NCBI GenBank assembly: GCA_026391855.1 | Contig: JAPLDE010000056.1 | Location: forward strand, 1 to 46,880 | DNA: 46,880 nt | DNA from: Bacteroidota bacterium | GTDB lineage: Bacteria > Bacteroidota > Bacteroidia > Bacteroidales > CAIXZF01 | Direction: 5' to 3' | Part shown: positions 7,512 through 14,284 of the stretch, in pieces | Layout of the letters: every line of letters starts with the position of its first letter | Position numbering within the stretch: position 1 is the stretch's first letter | The notes under the pieces: model-generated | Seen by the model: the letters and a program-made list of their open reading frames with translations, nothing else | Told to the model about the DNA's origin: nothing | Database searches by the model: none | Position numbers and translations under genes: made by a program

Positions 7512-7625
7512 AAATGGAAGTTAAAAGGCAAAAAATTGATGGAAAAAGTGAAGGAAAAAGTTAAAAGCTTGTATTTCATCCTTTTAGCTTCACTTCAATT
7601 TTTTGCCTTTTGCCTTCTGCCTTTG
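7512..7625. repeat. Palindromic repeat, copy 2
   Basis: Left arm (AAGTTAAAAGGCAAAAAATTG) and right arm (AGCTTCACTTCAA ... CTTCTGCCTTT) face each other around a centre with TTGTATTTCATCC. The left arm is diverged compared with the other copies. It lies between the four-helix-bundle gene and the terminator of the 109-aa gene. Confidence 0.8.
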
Positions 7626-7633
7626 CCTGGGCA

Positions 7634-7660
7634 GAAAAAAAGCCCTCCGGGGAGAGCTTT
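7634..7660 (-). terminator. Intrinsic terminator of the 109-aa cassette gene
   Basis: Stem AAAGCCCTCC (7638-7647) against GGAGAGCTTT (7651-7660) with one internal mismatch. On the minus strand it is followed by seven T. It lies 17 bp past the stop at 7678. Confidence 0.85.
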
Positions 7661-7677
7661 CTTGTAGGCAGTGATTC

Positions 7678-8007
7678 TTAATTTGCCGAGATGGCTGAGG
7701 AAATCAGGTCGATGTCCTGGTCTTTGGCAATCTTTTCTGCCAGGTTTTGGGCCTTTTCGAAGTTCCATACGCGGTAGGCATATTTGCCTTCGGCATCGAG
7801 GTCAGTGGCAACTTTGATGATCCAATAAGGACGTTCATCACCATCATGGGTGGAAGCTCCACCGTCGCTGAAGGGTCCGTCGAAGAAAACATGCATTTCT
7901 TCTTGTTCTTGTGGTGCCGGGGCAGTGATCACTCTTCTGGTTTTTCCTTTGGAGTCGGTTCTGGTTTTGCCGTTCTTTTTCGTGGTTTTTGTTGCTGTTG
8001 TTTCCAT
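7678..8007 (-). CDS. Cassette gene, unknown function (109 aa)
   Basis: A 109-aa protein. The first 30 residues are Lys/Thr-rich and probably disordered (METTATKTTKKNGKTR). The rest is acidic and likely folded, with HVFFDGPFSDGG and PYWIIKVATDLDAEGKYAYRVWNFEKAQNLAEKIA. A basic tail followed by an acidic domain is compatible with a nucleic-acid or protein-binding effector, but no family is recognised. It is a one-gene unit with dyad element DSE3 upstream and a strong terminator downstream. Confidence 0.6.
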   Translation of the reverse strand: METTATKTTKKNGKTRTDSKGKTRRVITAPAPQEQEEMHVFFDGPFSDGGASTHDGDERPYWIIKVATDLDAEGKYAYRVWNFEKAQNLAEKIAKDQDIDLISSAISAN

Positions 8008-8033
8008 TGTTTTAGGTTTTAGGGGTTTGAATT

Positions 8034-8176
8034 AGATTTTTTATGCTTTTAACCCTTACCGTAAGAAGAATCGGAAATGTCAATTGTGTAGGTCAATATC
8101 AAAGAAATTGAATACATCCGGAGGACTTGCAGTTGACATCGAATCGACTAAAGGTATCTTCGCATGAAAAAATCGG
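8034..8176. promoter_or_regulatory. Nested dyad-symmetric element DSE3
   Basis: Outer arms are AGATTTTTTATGC (8034-8046) and GCATGAAAAAATCGG (8162-8176). Inner arms are GTCAATTG (8079-8086) and CAGTTGAC (8130-8137), matching at 7 of 8 positions. The inner arms differ from the GTCAAGGG of the other copies but remain complementary to each other. Gaps are 32 and 24 bp. The distal arm is also the first segment of the 446-bp repeat unit that is triplicated to the right. Confidence 0.72.
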
Positions 8177-8490
8177 ATCATGCCCATGAAACCCGGGAAA
8201 GAACAGCAAGCACGAAAAAGCGGTCAGAATTAGGAAAAAATTTGAAAACCCGGTGATCTCAGCCCAGGATAACAGAACAATGTTTTCCGATAGTACTCGA
8301 AGCAAAGGTGGATATAACGAAAGATGAACGTTTACCGGATGATCTGCCACAAGCCCGAATGCATACTGCTCCTTTGGAACTAAGGCACACCCTGAGTTTA
8401 GACCAGGCTGCCTTGATCTTTGCCATAAAATAGAATCCCTGCCAACAATTTTCCCCCGGAAAAAGAGAAAAAACGGCCGATGATGAAAGT

Positions 8491-8593
8491 CAGAAGGCAG
8501 AAAATTGAAGGCAAAAGTGAAGTTAAAAGACTGATGTACAGCCTTCAAACTTAAAACTTCACTTCAGTTTTTTGCCTTTTGCCTTCTGCCTTC
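8491..8593. repeat. Palindromic repeat, copy 3a
   Basis: A well-preserved full copy. Left arm CAGAAGGCAGAAAATTGAAG and right arm TTTTGCCTTCTGCCTTCC, with the centre GACTGATGTACAGCCTTC. It is directly followed by a second copy. Confidence 0.9.
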
Positions 8594-8691
8594 CCAGAAA
8601 ATTGAAGGCAAAAGTGAAGTTAAAAGACTGATGTACAGCCTTCAAACTTAAAACTTCACTTCAGTTTTTTGCCTTTTGCCTTCTGCCTTCC
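8594..8691. repeat. Palindromic repeat, copy 3b
   Basis: A tandem duplicate of 3a, 98 bp, essentially identical. It explains why the first unit of the array is 98 bp longer than the second. Confidence 0.9.
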
Positions 8692-9032
8692 ACAAAGGTA
8701 TCTTCGCATGAAAAAATCGGATCAATCCCATGAAACCCGGGAAAGAACAGCAAGCACGAAAAAGCGGTCGAAATCCGGAAAGTATTTGAAAAAACGGTGA
8801 TCTCAGACCAGTATAGCGGAACAATGTTTTCCGATGGAACCCAAAGCACAGGTGGATACAACGAAAGATGAACGTTTGCAGGATTATCTGCCACAAGCCT
8901 GAATGCATTCTGCTGCAATGGAACTAAGGCACACCCTGAGTTTAGACCAGGCTACCTTGATCTTTGCCATAAAATTGAATCCCTGCCAACAATTTCCCCC
9001 CGGAAAAAGAGAAAAACGGCCGATGATGAAAG

Positions 9033-9136
9033 TCAGAAGGCAGAAAATTGAAGGCAAAAGTGAAGTTAAAAGACTGATGTACAGCCTTCAAACTTAAAAC
9101 TTCACTTCAGTTTTTTGCCTTTTGCCTTCTGCCTTC
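9033..9136. repeat. Palindromic repeat, copy 4
   Basis: A full copy ending the second 446-bp unit, nearly identical to 3a and 3b. It is followed by a 48-bp duplication (9123-9170 and 9171-9218) that includes its right-arm tip. Confidence 0.9.
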
Positions 9137-9526
9137 CACAAAGGTATCTTCGCATGAAAAAATCGGATCATGCCTTCTGCCTTCCACAAAGGTATCTTCG
9201 CATGAAAAAATCGGATCAGGCCCATGAAACCCTGGAAAGAACAGCGAACACGAAATTACGGCCCAAACTGGAACAGTATTTGAGAACCAGGTGAGTACTC
9301 CCCGGAAAAGCGGAATACAGTTTTCCGATGGGGCCCAAAACACAGGTGAATACAACGAAAGATGAACGTTTGCAGGATTATCAGCCACAAACCGGAATAC
9401 ATGCTGCTTGATTGGAACGATGGCACTCCTGATAATAGACCAGGCTGACTTGATCTCAGAGTTGAAAAATAGAATCCCTGCCAACAATTTCCCTCCGGAA
9501 AAAGAGAAAAACGGACGATGATGAAA

Positions 9527-9632
9527 GGCAGAAGGCGGAAAATTGAAGGCAAAAGTGAAGTTAAAAGGCTGATGTACAGCCTTCACACTTAAAACTTCAC
9601 TTCAGTTTTCTGCCTTTTGCCTTCTGCCTTTA
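9527..9632. repeat. Palindromic repeat, copy 5, overlapping a gene end
   Basis: A full copy ending the third 446-bp unit. Its right arm (about 9589-9632) is read as the last codons and stop of the 144-aa cassette gene, giving the C-terminal tail AEGKRQKTEVKF. Confidence 0.9.
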
Positions 9633-10023
9633 TAACGTCAACATCAACTTCCGAAAAGTTTGCATCCAGCTCAGCAAGGCGTTGCTGATAGATGTACCCA
9701 TACTTGCGGTAGGCCTCGTGGATCATGGAACGGAAACCTTCGGGACCAACTCCATTTAGCCTTTGAAGGGTGACTTCAACAGCCTCTTTACGACTGTGTT
9801 CATAGGCTGTGACGGCAATGCCGCTGTAAGCTTCGGTCACGTTCCATTTTTCGTCTTTGGTATTATAAAACTTGTGAACGTAGAAATTAAAGGCTTCAAA
9901 ACCGGGTATGGTAACTGGCCAGGCCTGTTGAATTTTCACCCTGGCTATCTGCGGTGTGGAGAATTCAAAGAGGCAAAAGATGGAAAGCTTTTTACCAAAT
10001 CTGTAATTTTCGTTTGTTTTCAT
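9589..10023 (-). CDS. Cassette gene, unknown function, with repeat-derived C-terminus (144 aa)
   Basis: No family was recognised. The native part (about residues 1-131) starts MKTNENYRFGKKLSIF and has an alpha/beta middle (AWPVTIPGFEAFNFYVHKFY) and a helical end (MIHEAYRKYGYIYQQRLAEL). The last 12 residues, AEGKRQKTEVKF, are the translation of one arm of palindromic repeat copy 5, so the original stop and terminator were lost to that insertion. The start at 10023 was chosen over an in-frame ATG at 10047 because the latter lies at the edge of dyad element DSE4. It is the only cassette unit without its own hairpin terminator. Confidence 0.6.
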   Translation of the reverse strand: MKTNENYRFGKKLSIFCLFEFSTPQIARVKIQQAWPVTIPGFEAFNFYVHKFYNTKDEKWNVTEAYSGIAVTAYEHSRKEAVEVTLQRLNGVGPEGFRSMIHEAYRKYGYIYQQRLAELDANFSEVDVDVIKAEGKRQKTEVKF

Positions 10024-10046
10024 GGATGTACGGTTTTTAGGGTTCA

Positions 10047-10195
10047 TGATTTTTTTGCTTTACCACAAAACCATAGCAAAGGCGCTGTCAAGGGTTTATG
10101 TCACGTCCCGACCGTAGGAAAGGAATGAATAAACCTGGAAGGCTTTGCCCTTGACAGTTAAGCCGGAGCGAAGGTTAGTTTTGCAAAAAAAATCA
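10047..10195. promoter_or_regulatory. Nested dyad-symmetric element DSE4
   Basis: Outer arms are TGATTTTTTTGC (10047-10058) and GCAAAAAAAATCA (10183-10195). Inner arms GTCAAGGG (10087-10094) and CCCTTGAC (10148-10155) are perfect complements. Gaps are 28 and 27 bp. The 53-bp centre is closely similar to that of DSE1 (both begin TTTATGTCACGTCC). On the minus strand TTGACA is followed after 15 bp by TTTTGT. Confidence 0.85.
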
Positions 10196-10409
10196 GTGAA
10201 CCTGTAACCGGGAAATCTGAAACAAAGGGGAAAAGATGACCGCAACATCAGACCAAGCAATATTTGTTTGACTTAGCTATTTGGAAAAGACTAAAATCAA
10301 GGGATATTCTAATGAAATAAAAAGCATCAGATTATCAACATGTTGTAATAAATAAATCCTCGCAGGGATATACCGATGAAAGAAAATTCATCAACGAAAT
10401 GGTGATTAA
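10196..10409. other. Non-coding spacer downstream of the restriction gene
   Basis: AT-rich spacer between DSE4 and the restriction gene stop. A small hairpin, GATGAA paired with TTCATC (10375-10392), lies past the restriction gene but lacks a clear T-run. Nothing else was found. Confidence 0.5.
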
Positions 10410-11345
10410 TTATCTAGGTCCTAAAAATTTATCTCCGTTAAAATGAATCATATGATCTGGGACTTCTACCAACCAGACTTCTGTCTCCCAAGCGATATCA
10501 TTTGTATGTTTTTTGAACTCTTTAAAATCAGGGAAAGCGGAAACATACACTTTCCCAACTTTACTGTTTTTGAGGAAATCCTCAAGTTCAATCATCCGCT
10601 TTGGTGAAACCGGACCATGTGATGTCACAGCTTCAATAAGAAATAACCAGCCTTTTTTATCATCATAAATTACTACATCAGGTAACTTACTATGCTGATC
10701 GATAGGTATTGAAAGTCTATCGAGCCATTCTTTATCCACATATAAATTCTTATCTGCAGTATCTCCCAAATAAACAACAATACCGTCTGGAACAAAACGA
10801 GGACAAAATTCATGAACTATTGCTGCCTGGACAACATTATGCTCACCAGCTGAAAGCAGAATTTCTTTCCCGTTGCTTAATTTTACGGGAATTGAGTTCA
10901 TTTCTCTTTCTTTGACATATTTTTTTGAAAGTTCACCGGATATAGCGATGAATTCACGAACAGCTTCTTTCCACATTGGCGTTCCAAAGGCTTTAATAGC
11001 CAATAGTGCAATATCACCTATTGAGTAATGATTTTTGGAACTATTCGTAGCTAATTTCGGATTGTCTCGATTATAGTCAACAATTCCTGCCTGAATAAAT
11101 TGGTGAAGAACTTGCCTGCGGAAACTTTCTCTTGAATTAGGAGCATATTCCTTATTATAAGCTTGTTTCACAAATAGCATTATGTCATTTGAAATTGTCA
11201 AGCTTTTTGATGTAGCAGTTGACCAGGATTCATCAGGTTTAACTTGGCATAGAGCAAGTAACGTATAAGCAGCGAGTTCGTTGTATTGAGCTGGTGGTAA
11301 CCCTAATGCTTTGAGAATTTCTTGAGCTTCTTCTAGTTTACCCAT
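10410..11345 (-). CDS. BsuBI/PstI-family type II restriction endonuclease
   Basis: A 311-aa protein of the BsuBI/PstI family, whose characterised members cut CTGCAG. The C-terminal catalytic domain is well conserved: LPDVVIYDDKKGWLFLIEAV (Asp223, Glu238), then TSHGPVSPKR, YVSAFPDFKEFKKH, DIAWETEVW and the ending DHMIHFNGDKFLGPR. The N-terminal half matches the family's helical recognition domain. Its start overlaps the methyltransferase stop by 8 bp, so restriction follows modification in one operon. The gene appears intact. Specificity CTGCAG is inferred from the family. Confidence 0.93.
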   Translation of the reverse strand: MGKLEEAQEILKALGLPPAQYNELAAYTLLALCQVKPDESWSTATSKSLTISNDIMLFVKQAYNKEYAPNSRESFRRQVLHQFIQAGIVDYNRDNPKLATNSSKNHYSIGDIALLAIKAFGTPMWKEAVREFIAISGELSKKYVKEREMNSIPVKLSNGKEILLSAGEHNVVQAAIVHEFCPRFVPDGIVVYLGDTADKNLYVDKEWLDRLSIPIDQHSKLPDVVIYDDKKGWLFLIEAVTSHGPVSPKRMIELEDFLKNSKVGKVYVSAFPDFKEFKKHTNDIAWETEVWLVEVPDHMIHFNGDKFLGPR

Positions 11346-12927
11346 ACGTTATCATTGATTGTTCAAAATGTTCACTAACAAGTCTATTCGTGTTTTCAAC
11401 CGAAAAATCATTCGATAGAATTATTGAATTGCCAATTTCCTTGATCGTTTCAAGGGGGGGCAGTGGCATATCTCTTAATTCAGTGGCACTTACGTTAACA
11501 TTGCCGTTGAATATCCTAAAAAAAGTATCAAAAACCGGGCTGTTAAGCAATGCGCAAAGTCCAATAACTTCGTTTCTATCCAAATGACCTTTAGGCCTGT
11601 AAATATAGTTGAGTTTATTCTCAATACCTATAAAATCTGCTTCGATATAGCTGCATAGGTATGGCGCTGCAATAAGTCTTGATTTATCATCTTTACTACT
11701 GAACCTTCTAAGTAAAACATAATTTTTATTTGGGCAAAGAAGTGATCTTGAAGCTGGCAAAATCTTAATATATTGCCCCTTTCCCTCTTTGATTAATGGC
11801 CAATCCATTCTCATTTGTAGCACATTATGCAACCAAAATAACGGTGCTGGATGAACATGACCATTTTCGGAATTCTCCTGGATGAAGTCCCATGCCCGGA
11901 ATGAAACAACTGGACCCGTAGAAATCTGAATATTGTATTTATTCAGGTTCCCATTCCAGTTTTTAAATTGACCTAATATCCGTTTCTCTACATCTGAAAC
12001 CGGAGTATAGAGTATTTTTTCTTCGGAAGTTAAATCAATTAATTCATTATGAGGGAGATAGACAATTTGAGGAGAATCAATATCTTTAAGTCCTTGAGAA
12101 GAAGAAATTGGAACTGAGAATAAAATATCAATAACTTCCTTTCTGCTACCTTTAATAATTAAGGTTTCTTGCAATACTTTGTCCCGGTTAAAGGTTTCTT
12201 TTCGAGAATTGAATAGATGAACTTTCTCAATTTGAATCAGTTTGAAGAAATATTGCCGGAATACTTTGAAATAGCCTCCGGAAGCAAAGCTTCTGGGAGT
12301 AATAAAAATAAGCTCTCCATTCTTCTTAAGTAATTTGGCTGAAATGGCCATGAAGATAGCATAGATGTTGGGATGTCCATTCACTACTACTTTTGCAGCA
12401 ATTACTCTTTTATCATCAATTGAAAGCTTAAAATACGGTGGATTTGAAATGATGATATCGAAAGTGATACTAATTTTTGAAAACAAATCATTATTTTCGA
12501 TCAGGCAATCAGCATTATCAAGAATGAAATCATCGCAAATAAGAGAATAGTCCAGATCAAGTTGCTGTTTAAGGCACCATTGCTTAAGAAAATCAAGTGA
12601 TAACTTTAGAAATGGAATGAGGTTCTCATCTATTTCATAAACAACAAGATAGATTTTTTTTGTATTTCGGTTATTATGTATTATATGTTCTACCAGGGAA
12701 CATCCTAATACCGCCGTCCCACACCCCGGGTCGAGAATGCGTATATTTTCAGCAGAATGATCAGAATAAGAGGCCATTAGCCTCGATATCTCTAAGGGTG
12801 TAAAAAACTGACCGTTCTTTTTCTTGTGTTCCTGCCCTGCAATTAAAGCATAATGTTGGCCCAACCTATCAGCATACTGACTTGGCAGTTCGTTCTCCAA
12901 GGGACCAATTAAATCATAATTTTTCAT
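11338..12927 (-). CDS. N6-adenine DNA methyltransferase of the RM system
   Basis: A 529-aa Eco57I/TaqI-like gamma-class adenine methyltransferase. The SAM-binding motif I is ILDPGCGT (about 64-71), catalytic motif IV is NPPYF (162-166), and the N-terminus has the KKNGQFFTPLEISRLM segment typical of these enzymes. The C-terminal region (about 330-510) is the target-recognition part. It should methylate the adenine of the site cut by the adjacent nuclease. It overlaps the regulator gene by 14 bp and the nuclease gene by 8 bp, giving the order regulator-methylase-nuclease, which delays nuclease production on entering a new host. It is AT-richer than the phage genes. Confidence 0.93.
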   Translation of the reverse strand: MKNYDLIGPLENELPSQYADRLGQHYALIAGQEHKKKNGQFFTPLEISRLMASYSDHSAENIRILDPGCGTAVLGCSLVEHIIHNNRNTKKIYLVVYEIDENLIPFLKLSLDFLKQWCLKQQLDLDYSLICDDFILDNADCLIENNDLFSKISITFDIIISNPPYFKLSIDDKRVIAAKVVVNGHPNIYAIFMAISAKLLKKNGELIFITPRSFASGGYFKVFRQYFFKLIQIEKVHLFNSRKETFNRDKVLQETLIIKGSRKEVIDILFSVPISSSQGLKDIDSPQIVYLPHNELIDLTSEEKILYTPVSDVEKRILGQFKNWNGNLNKYNIQISTGPVVSFRAWDFIQENSENGHVHPAPLFWLHNVLQMRMDWPLIKEGKGQYIKILPASRSLLCPNKNYVLLRRFSSKDDKSRLIAAPYLCSYIEADFIGIENKLNYIYRPKGHLDRNEVIGLCALLNSPVFDTFFRIFNGNVNVSATELRDMPLPPLETIKEIGNSIILSNDFSVENTNRLVSEHFEQSMITYG

Positions 12928-13225
12928 TTCGATTTTTTATTATGTAGTTGATTTTCTGTTCGGCAACTTGCATTGCCTGCAACCCCAATTCTTCATCTCT
13001 GACCTCATAGACTAACTTATCACTCAGGAAAGCAACTACAAGTTCATCCTCGTCAACTTTATAATATCGAGCCAGACGTATTACCTGTTCCTTGGATGGA
13101 ATTCGATCACATCGCTCAATTTTGCTAAGCAAAGCCTGATCAATTTCAATTTCTGCGGCAACTTGCCGCAATAATAGACCGTTTTTAATTCTCAGATTCC
13201 TTAATAATGTACCTATTGCTAGCAT
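12914..13225 (-). CDS. RM controller-type XRE regulator
   Basis: A 103-aa XRE-family protein. The helix-turn-helix lies at about residues 18-37 (LRQVAAEIEIDQALLSKIER), followed by KEQVIRLARYYKVDEDEL. It fits C proteins that time type II RM expression. The start MLAIGTLLRNLRI at 13225 was chosen because the longer frame adds 50 residues across the promoter region. It overlaps the methylase start by 14 bp. A dyad with half-sites GACT and AGTC at 13238-13255 is the likely operator. Confidence 0.85.
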   Translation of the reverse strand: MLAIGTLLRNLRIKNGLLLRQVAAEIEIDQALLSKIERCDRIPSKEQVIRLARYYKVDEDELVVAFLSDKLVYEVRDEELGLQAMQVAEQKINYIIKNRNEKL

Positions 13226-13237
13226 TTGAATAACTCT

Positions 13238-13255
13238 GACTTGACAAAAATAGTC
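13238..13255 (-). promoter_or_regulatory. Putative promoter and C-protein operator of the RM operon
   Basis: GACTTGACAAAAATAGTC has inverted half-sites GACT and AGTC. The minus strand of 13245-13252 reads TATTTTTG, a match to the Bacteroidota -7 box TAnnTTTG, 20 bp before the ATG at 13225. The overlap of dyad and -7 box suggests autorepression. Confidence 0.45.
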
Positions 13256-13345
13256 TAAAATGTTGTTAATTTTACATGGTTGGGCAAAAAGTTTTCCACC
13301 ATATCTATTGTCCAAACTCAATTGGTAAAAAAGTGTAAGATCCCT

Positions 13346-13395
13346 TTCTTTTTTGCTTCTTTTCTTCTTTCCCAAAGAAAAAAGAAGTCGGACCT
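13346..13395. repeat. Direct repeat, left copy, flanking the 54-aa cassette
   Basis: A CTTCTTTTCTTC-type tract closing in AAAAAAGAAG. A close copy lies at 13917-13969 about 570 bp away in the same orientation. The two enclose the 54-aa gene and DSE5. Confidence 0.75.
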
Positions 13396-13419
13396 ATTCA
13401 TAGTAACTATTACGAGTAC

Positions 13420-13453
13420 AAAAAACCGTTCTGGTTTTATTCGGAACGGTTTA
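13420..13453 (-). terminator. Intrinsic terminator of the 54-aa cassette gene
   Basis: Stem AAACCGTTC (13424-13432) against GAACGGTTT (13445-13453), followed on the minus strand by six T. It lies 19 bp past the stop at 13472. Confidence 0.82.
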
Positions 13454-13471
13454 AATTTGAGAGAGTTATAT

Positions 13472-13636
13472 TTATTTTACATTGGCTTCATCCCAACCCC
13501 TGAGCCATGCTGCGGTCATGATCTTATCCAGGGAACCCGGGAAGAGATTACTGGCATCCAGAAAGCACTGGTCATTCTGAGGATCCCTGGGATAGTTTCT
13601 TTCACCGGCGTGCTGTCCTAAGGAATAGAAAGACAT
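13472..13636 (-). CDS. Small cassette gene, unknown function (54 aa)
   Basis: A 54-aa product from an ATG at 13636 (MSFYSLGQHAGER), ending TAAWLRGWDEANVK. A TTG at 13672 in the same frame would add 12 residues. No family was recognised. It is listed because it has the same architecture as the other cassette genes: a dyad element (DSE5) upstream and a hairpin terminator directly after. The distance from DSE5 to the ATG (about 95 bp) is larger than for the other genes, so the gene may be a trimmed remnant. Confidence 0.45.
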   Translation of the reverse strand: MSFYSLGQHAGERNYPRDPQNDQCFLDASNLFPGSLDKIMTAAWLRGWDEANVK

Positions 13637-13730
13637 TTCTAATGATGAAATAAAGGTGTTTGAATTTGTCAATGTGGTTGGCTCCTGCCCTGGAGGCTTT
13701 TGTTGGGACCTGGCACACCGGATTTAAAAA

Positions 13731-13896
13731 TGAAATTTTTGCTTCATGCCATACCGGGAAAAATAAATAATGTCAAGGGTGTAGGTCATTCCGATGAAGC
13801 CGGAGTGAATACACTGAAAGCGACAATTCCATCAGGAGGTCGCCCTTGACAGTTTTAAGCCAGCGAATTTTTCCTAGGTAACTTTGCTGAAATTTC
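13731..13896. promoter_or_regulatory. Nested dyad-symmetric element DSE5
   Basis: Outer arms are TGAAATTTTTGC (13731-13742) and GCTGAAATTTCGA (13886-13896), less well matched. Inner arms GTCAAGGG (13772-13779) and CCCTTGAC (13843-13850) are perfect. Gaps are 29 and 35 bp. On the minus strand TTGACA is followed after exactly 17 bp by TATGGC, the most promoter-like of the five. Confidence 0.75.
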
Positions 13897-13916
13897 GAGT
13901 TTAAATAGTGTGATGT

Positions 13917-13969
13917 TGGCTTTCTTTTTTGCTTCTTTTCTTCTTTTATGAAAGAAAAAAGAAGCCGCC
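13917..13969. repeat. Direct repeat, right copy
   Basis: Matches 13346-13395 over most of its length, with a few changes in the middle. It contains an internal hairpin (CTTTCTTTTTT against AAAAAAGAAG). Confidence 0.75.
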
Positions 13970-14185
13970 GGTAGTGAAAACAGGCCGGTTTTCCATCCGA
14001 AAAAGTCGGTTTTCGGGCTCTCAGGACATGGAAAATCTGCCAAAGAACACGAAGTGAGGCATTTAAACCCTGATAGATCACTTATCAGAAAATTTGCCTG
14101 TGGCAAAACACCGACCCGCTCTGAGGGCTGGCTGCAAATGCAGTTTGTCCATGAAACAGAAATATGACAGCAGCCAGCAAGTAAT
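13970..14185. other. Non-coding spacer downstream of TerL
   Basis: About 215 bp with no gene. Short open frames here lack coding character. No promoter or hairpin stood out. Confidence 0.45.
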
Positions 14186-14284
14186 AAGGCAGAAAATTGA
14201 AGTTAAAAGTGAAGTTAAAAGACTGAAGTTCAGACTTCAAACTTAAAACTTCACTTCCGTTTTGTGCCTTCTGCCTTTTGCCTT
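14186..14284. repeat. Palindromic repeat, copy 6, at the TerL 3' end
   Basis: Left arm AAGGCAGAAAATTGAAG and right arm ending CTTCTGCCTTTTGCCTTA, with the centre GACTGAAGTTCAGAC. The first bases of the TerL stop codon fall in the tip of the right arm, so the repeat abuts the terminase gene with no spacer. Confidence 0.88.

Larger units (their letters stand above)
8149..9632. repeat. 446-bp tandem array, three copies plus a 48-bp mini-copy
   Basis: Landmark AAAGGTATCTT recurs at 8150, 8694, 9140 and 9188. Spacings are 544 bp (446 plus an extra 98-bp palindrome), 446 bp and 48 bp. Each full unit holds about 340 bp of body and ends in a palindromic repeat (8491-8593, 9033-9136 and 9527-9632). 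The segment 9123-9170 is repeated exactly at 9171-9218. Open frames across the body do not keep a common reading frame between copies, so the array is treated as non-coding. Confidence 0.88.

Noticed and set aside
8099..9586. Long minus-strand open frames through the 446-bp repeat units
   Set aside because: The frames are broken at different places in each unit, differ more at protein than at DNA level, and run through palindromic arms. They look like chance open frames in repeat DNA.
8491..9632. CRISPR array
   Set aside because: The repeats are about 100-bp palindromes and 446-bp tandem units, not 25-40 bp repeats with unique spacers, and no cas gene is present.
10375..10392. Terminator of the RM operon
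   Set aside because: The 6-bp stem has no T-run on the minus strand, so it was only mentioned in the spacer entry.
6032..13896. Integron attC sites and gene cassettes
   Set aside because: The nested arms recall attC, but no GTTRRRY core pair was found and no integron integrase is in the window. The elements also sit before, not after, each gene.
13926..14106. Minus-strand open frames of 80-100 codons downstream of TerL
   Set aside because: They cross the direct repeat and low-complexity tracts, overlap one another in different frames and have no coding pattern.
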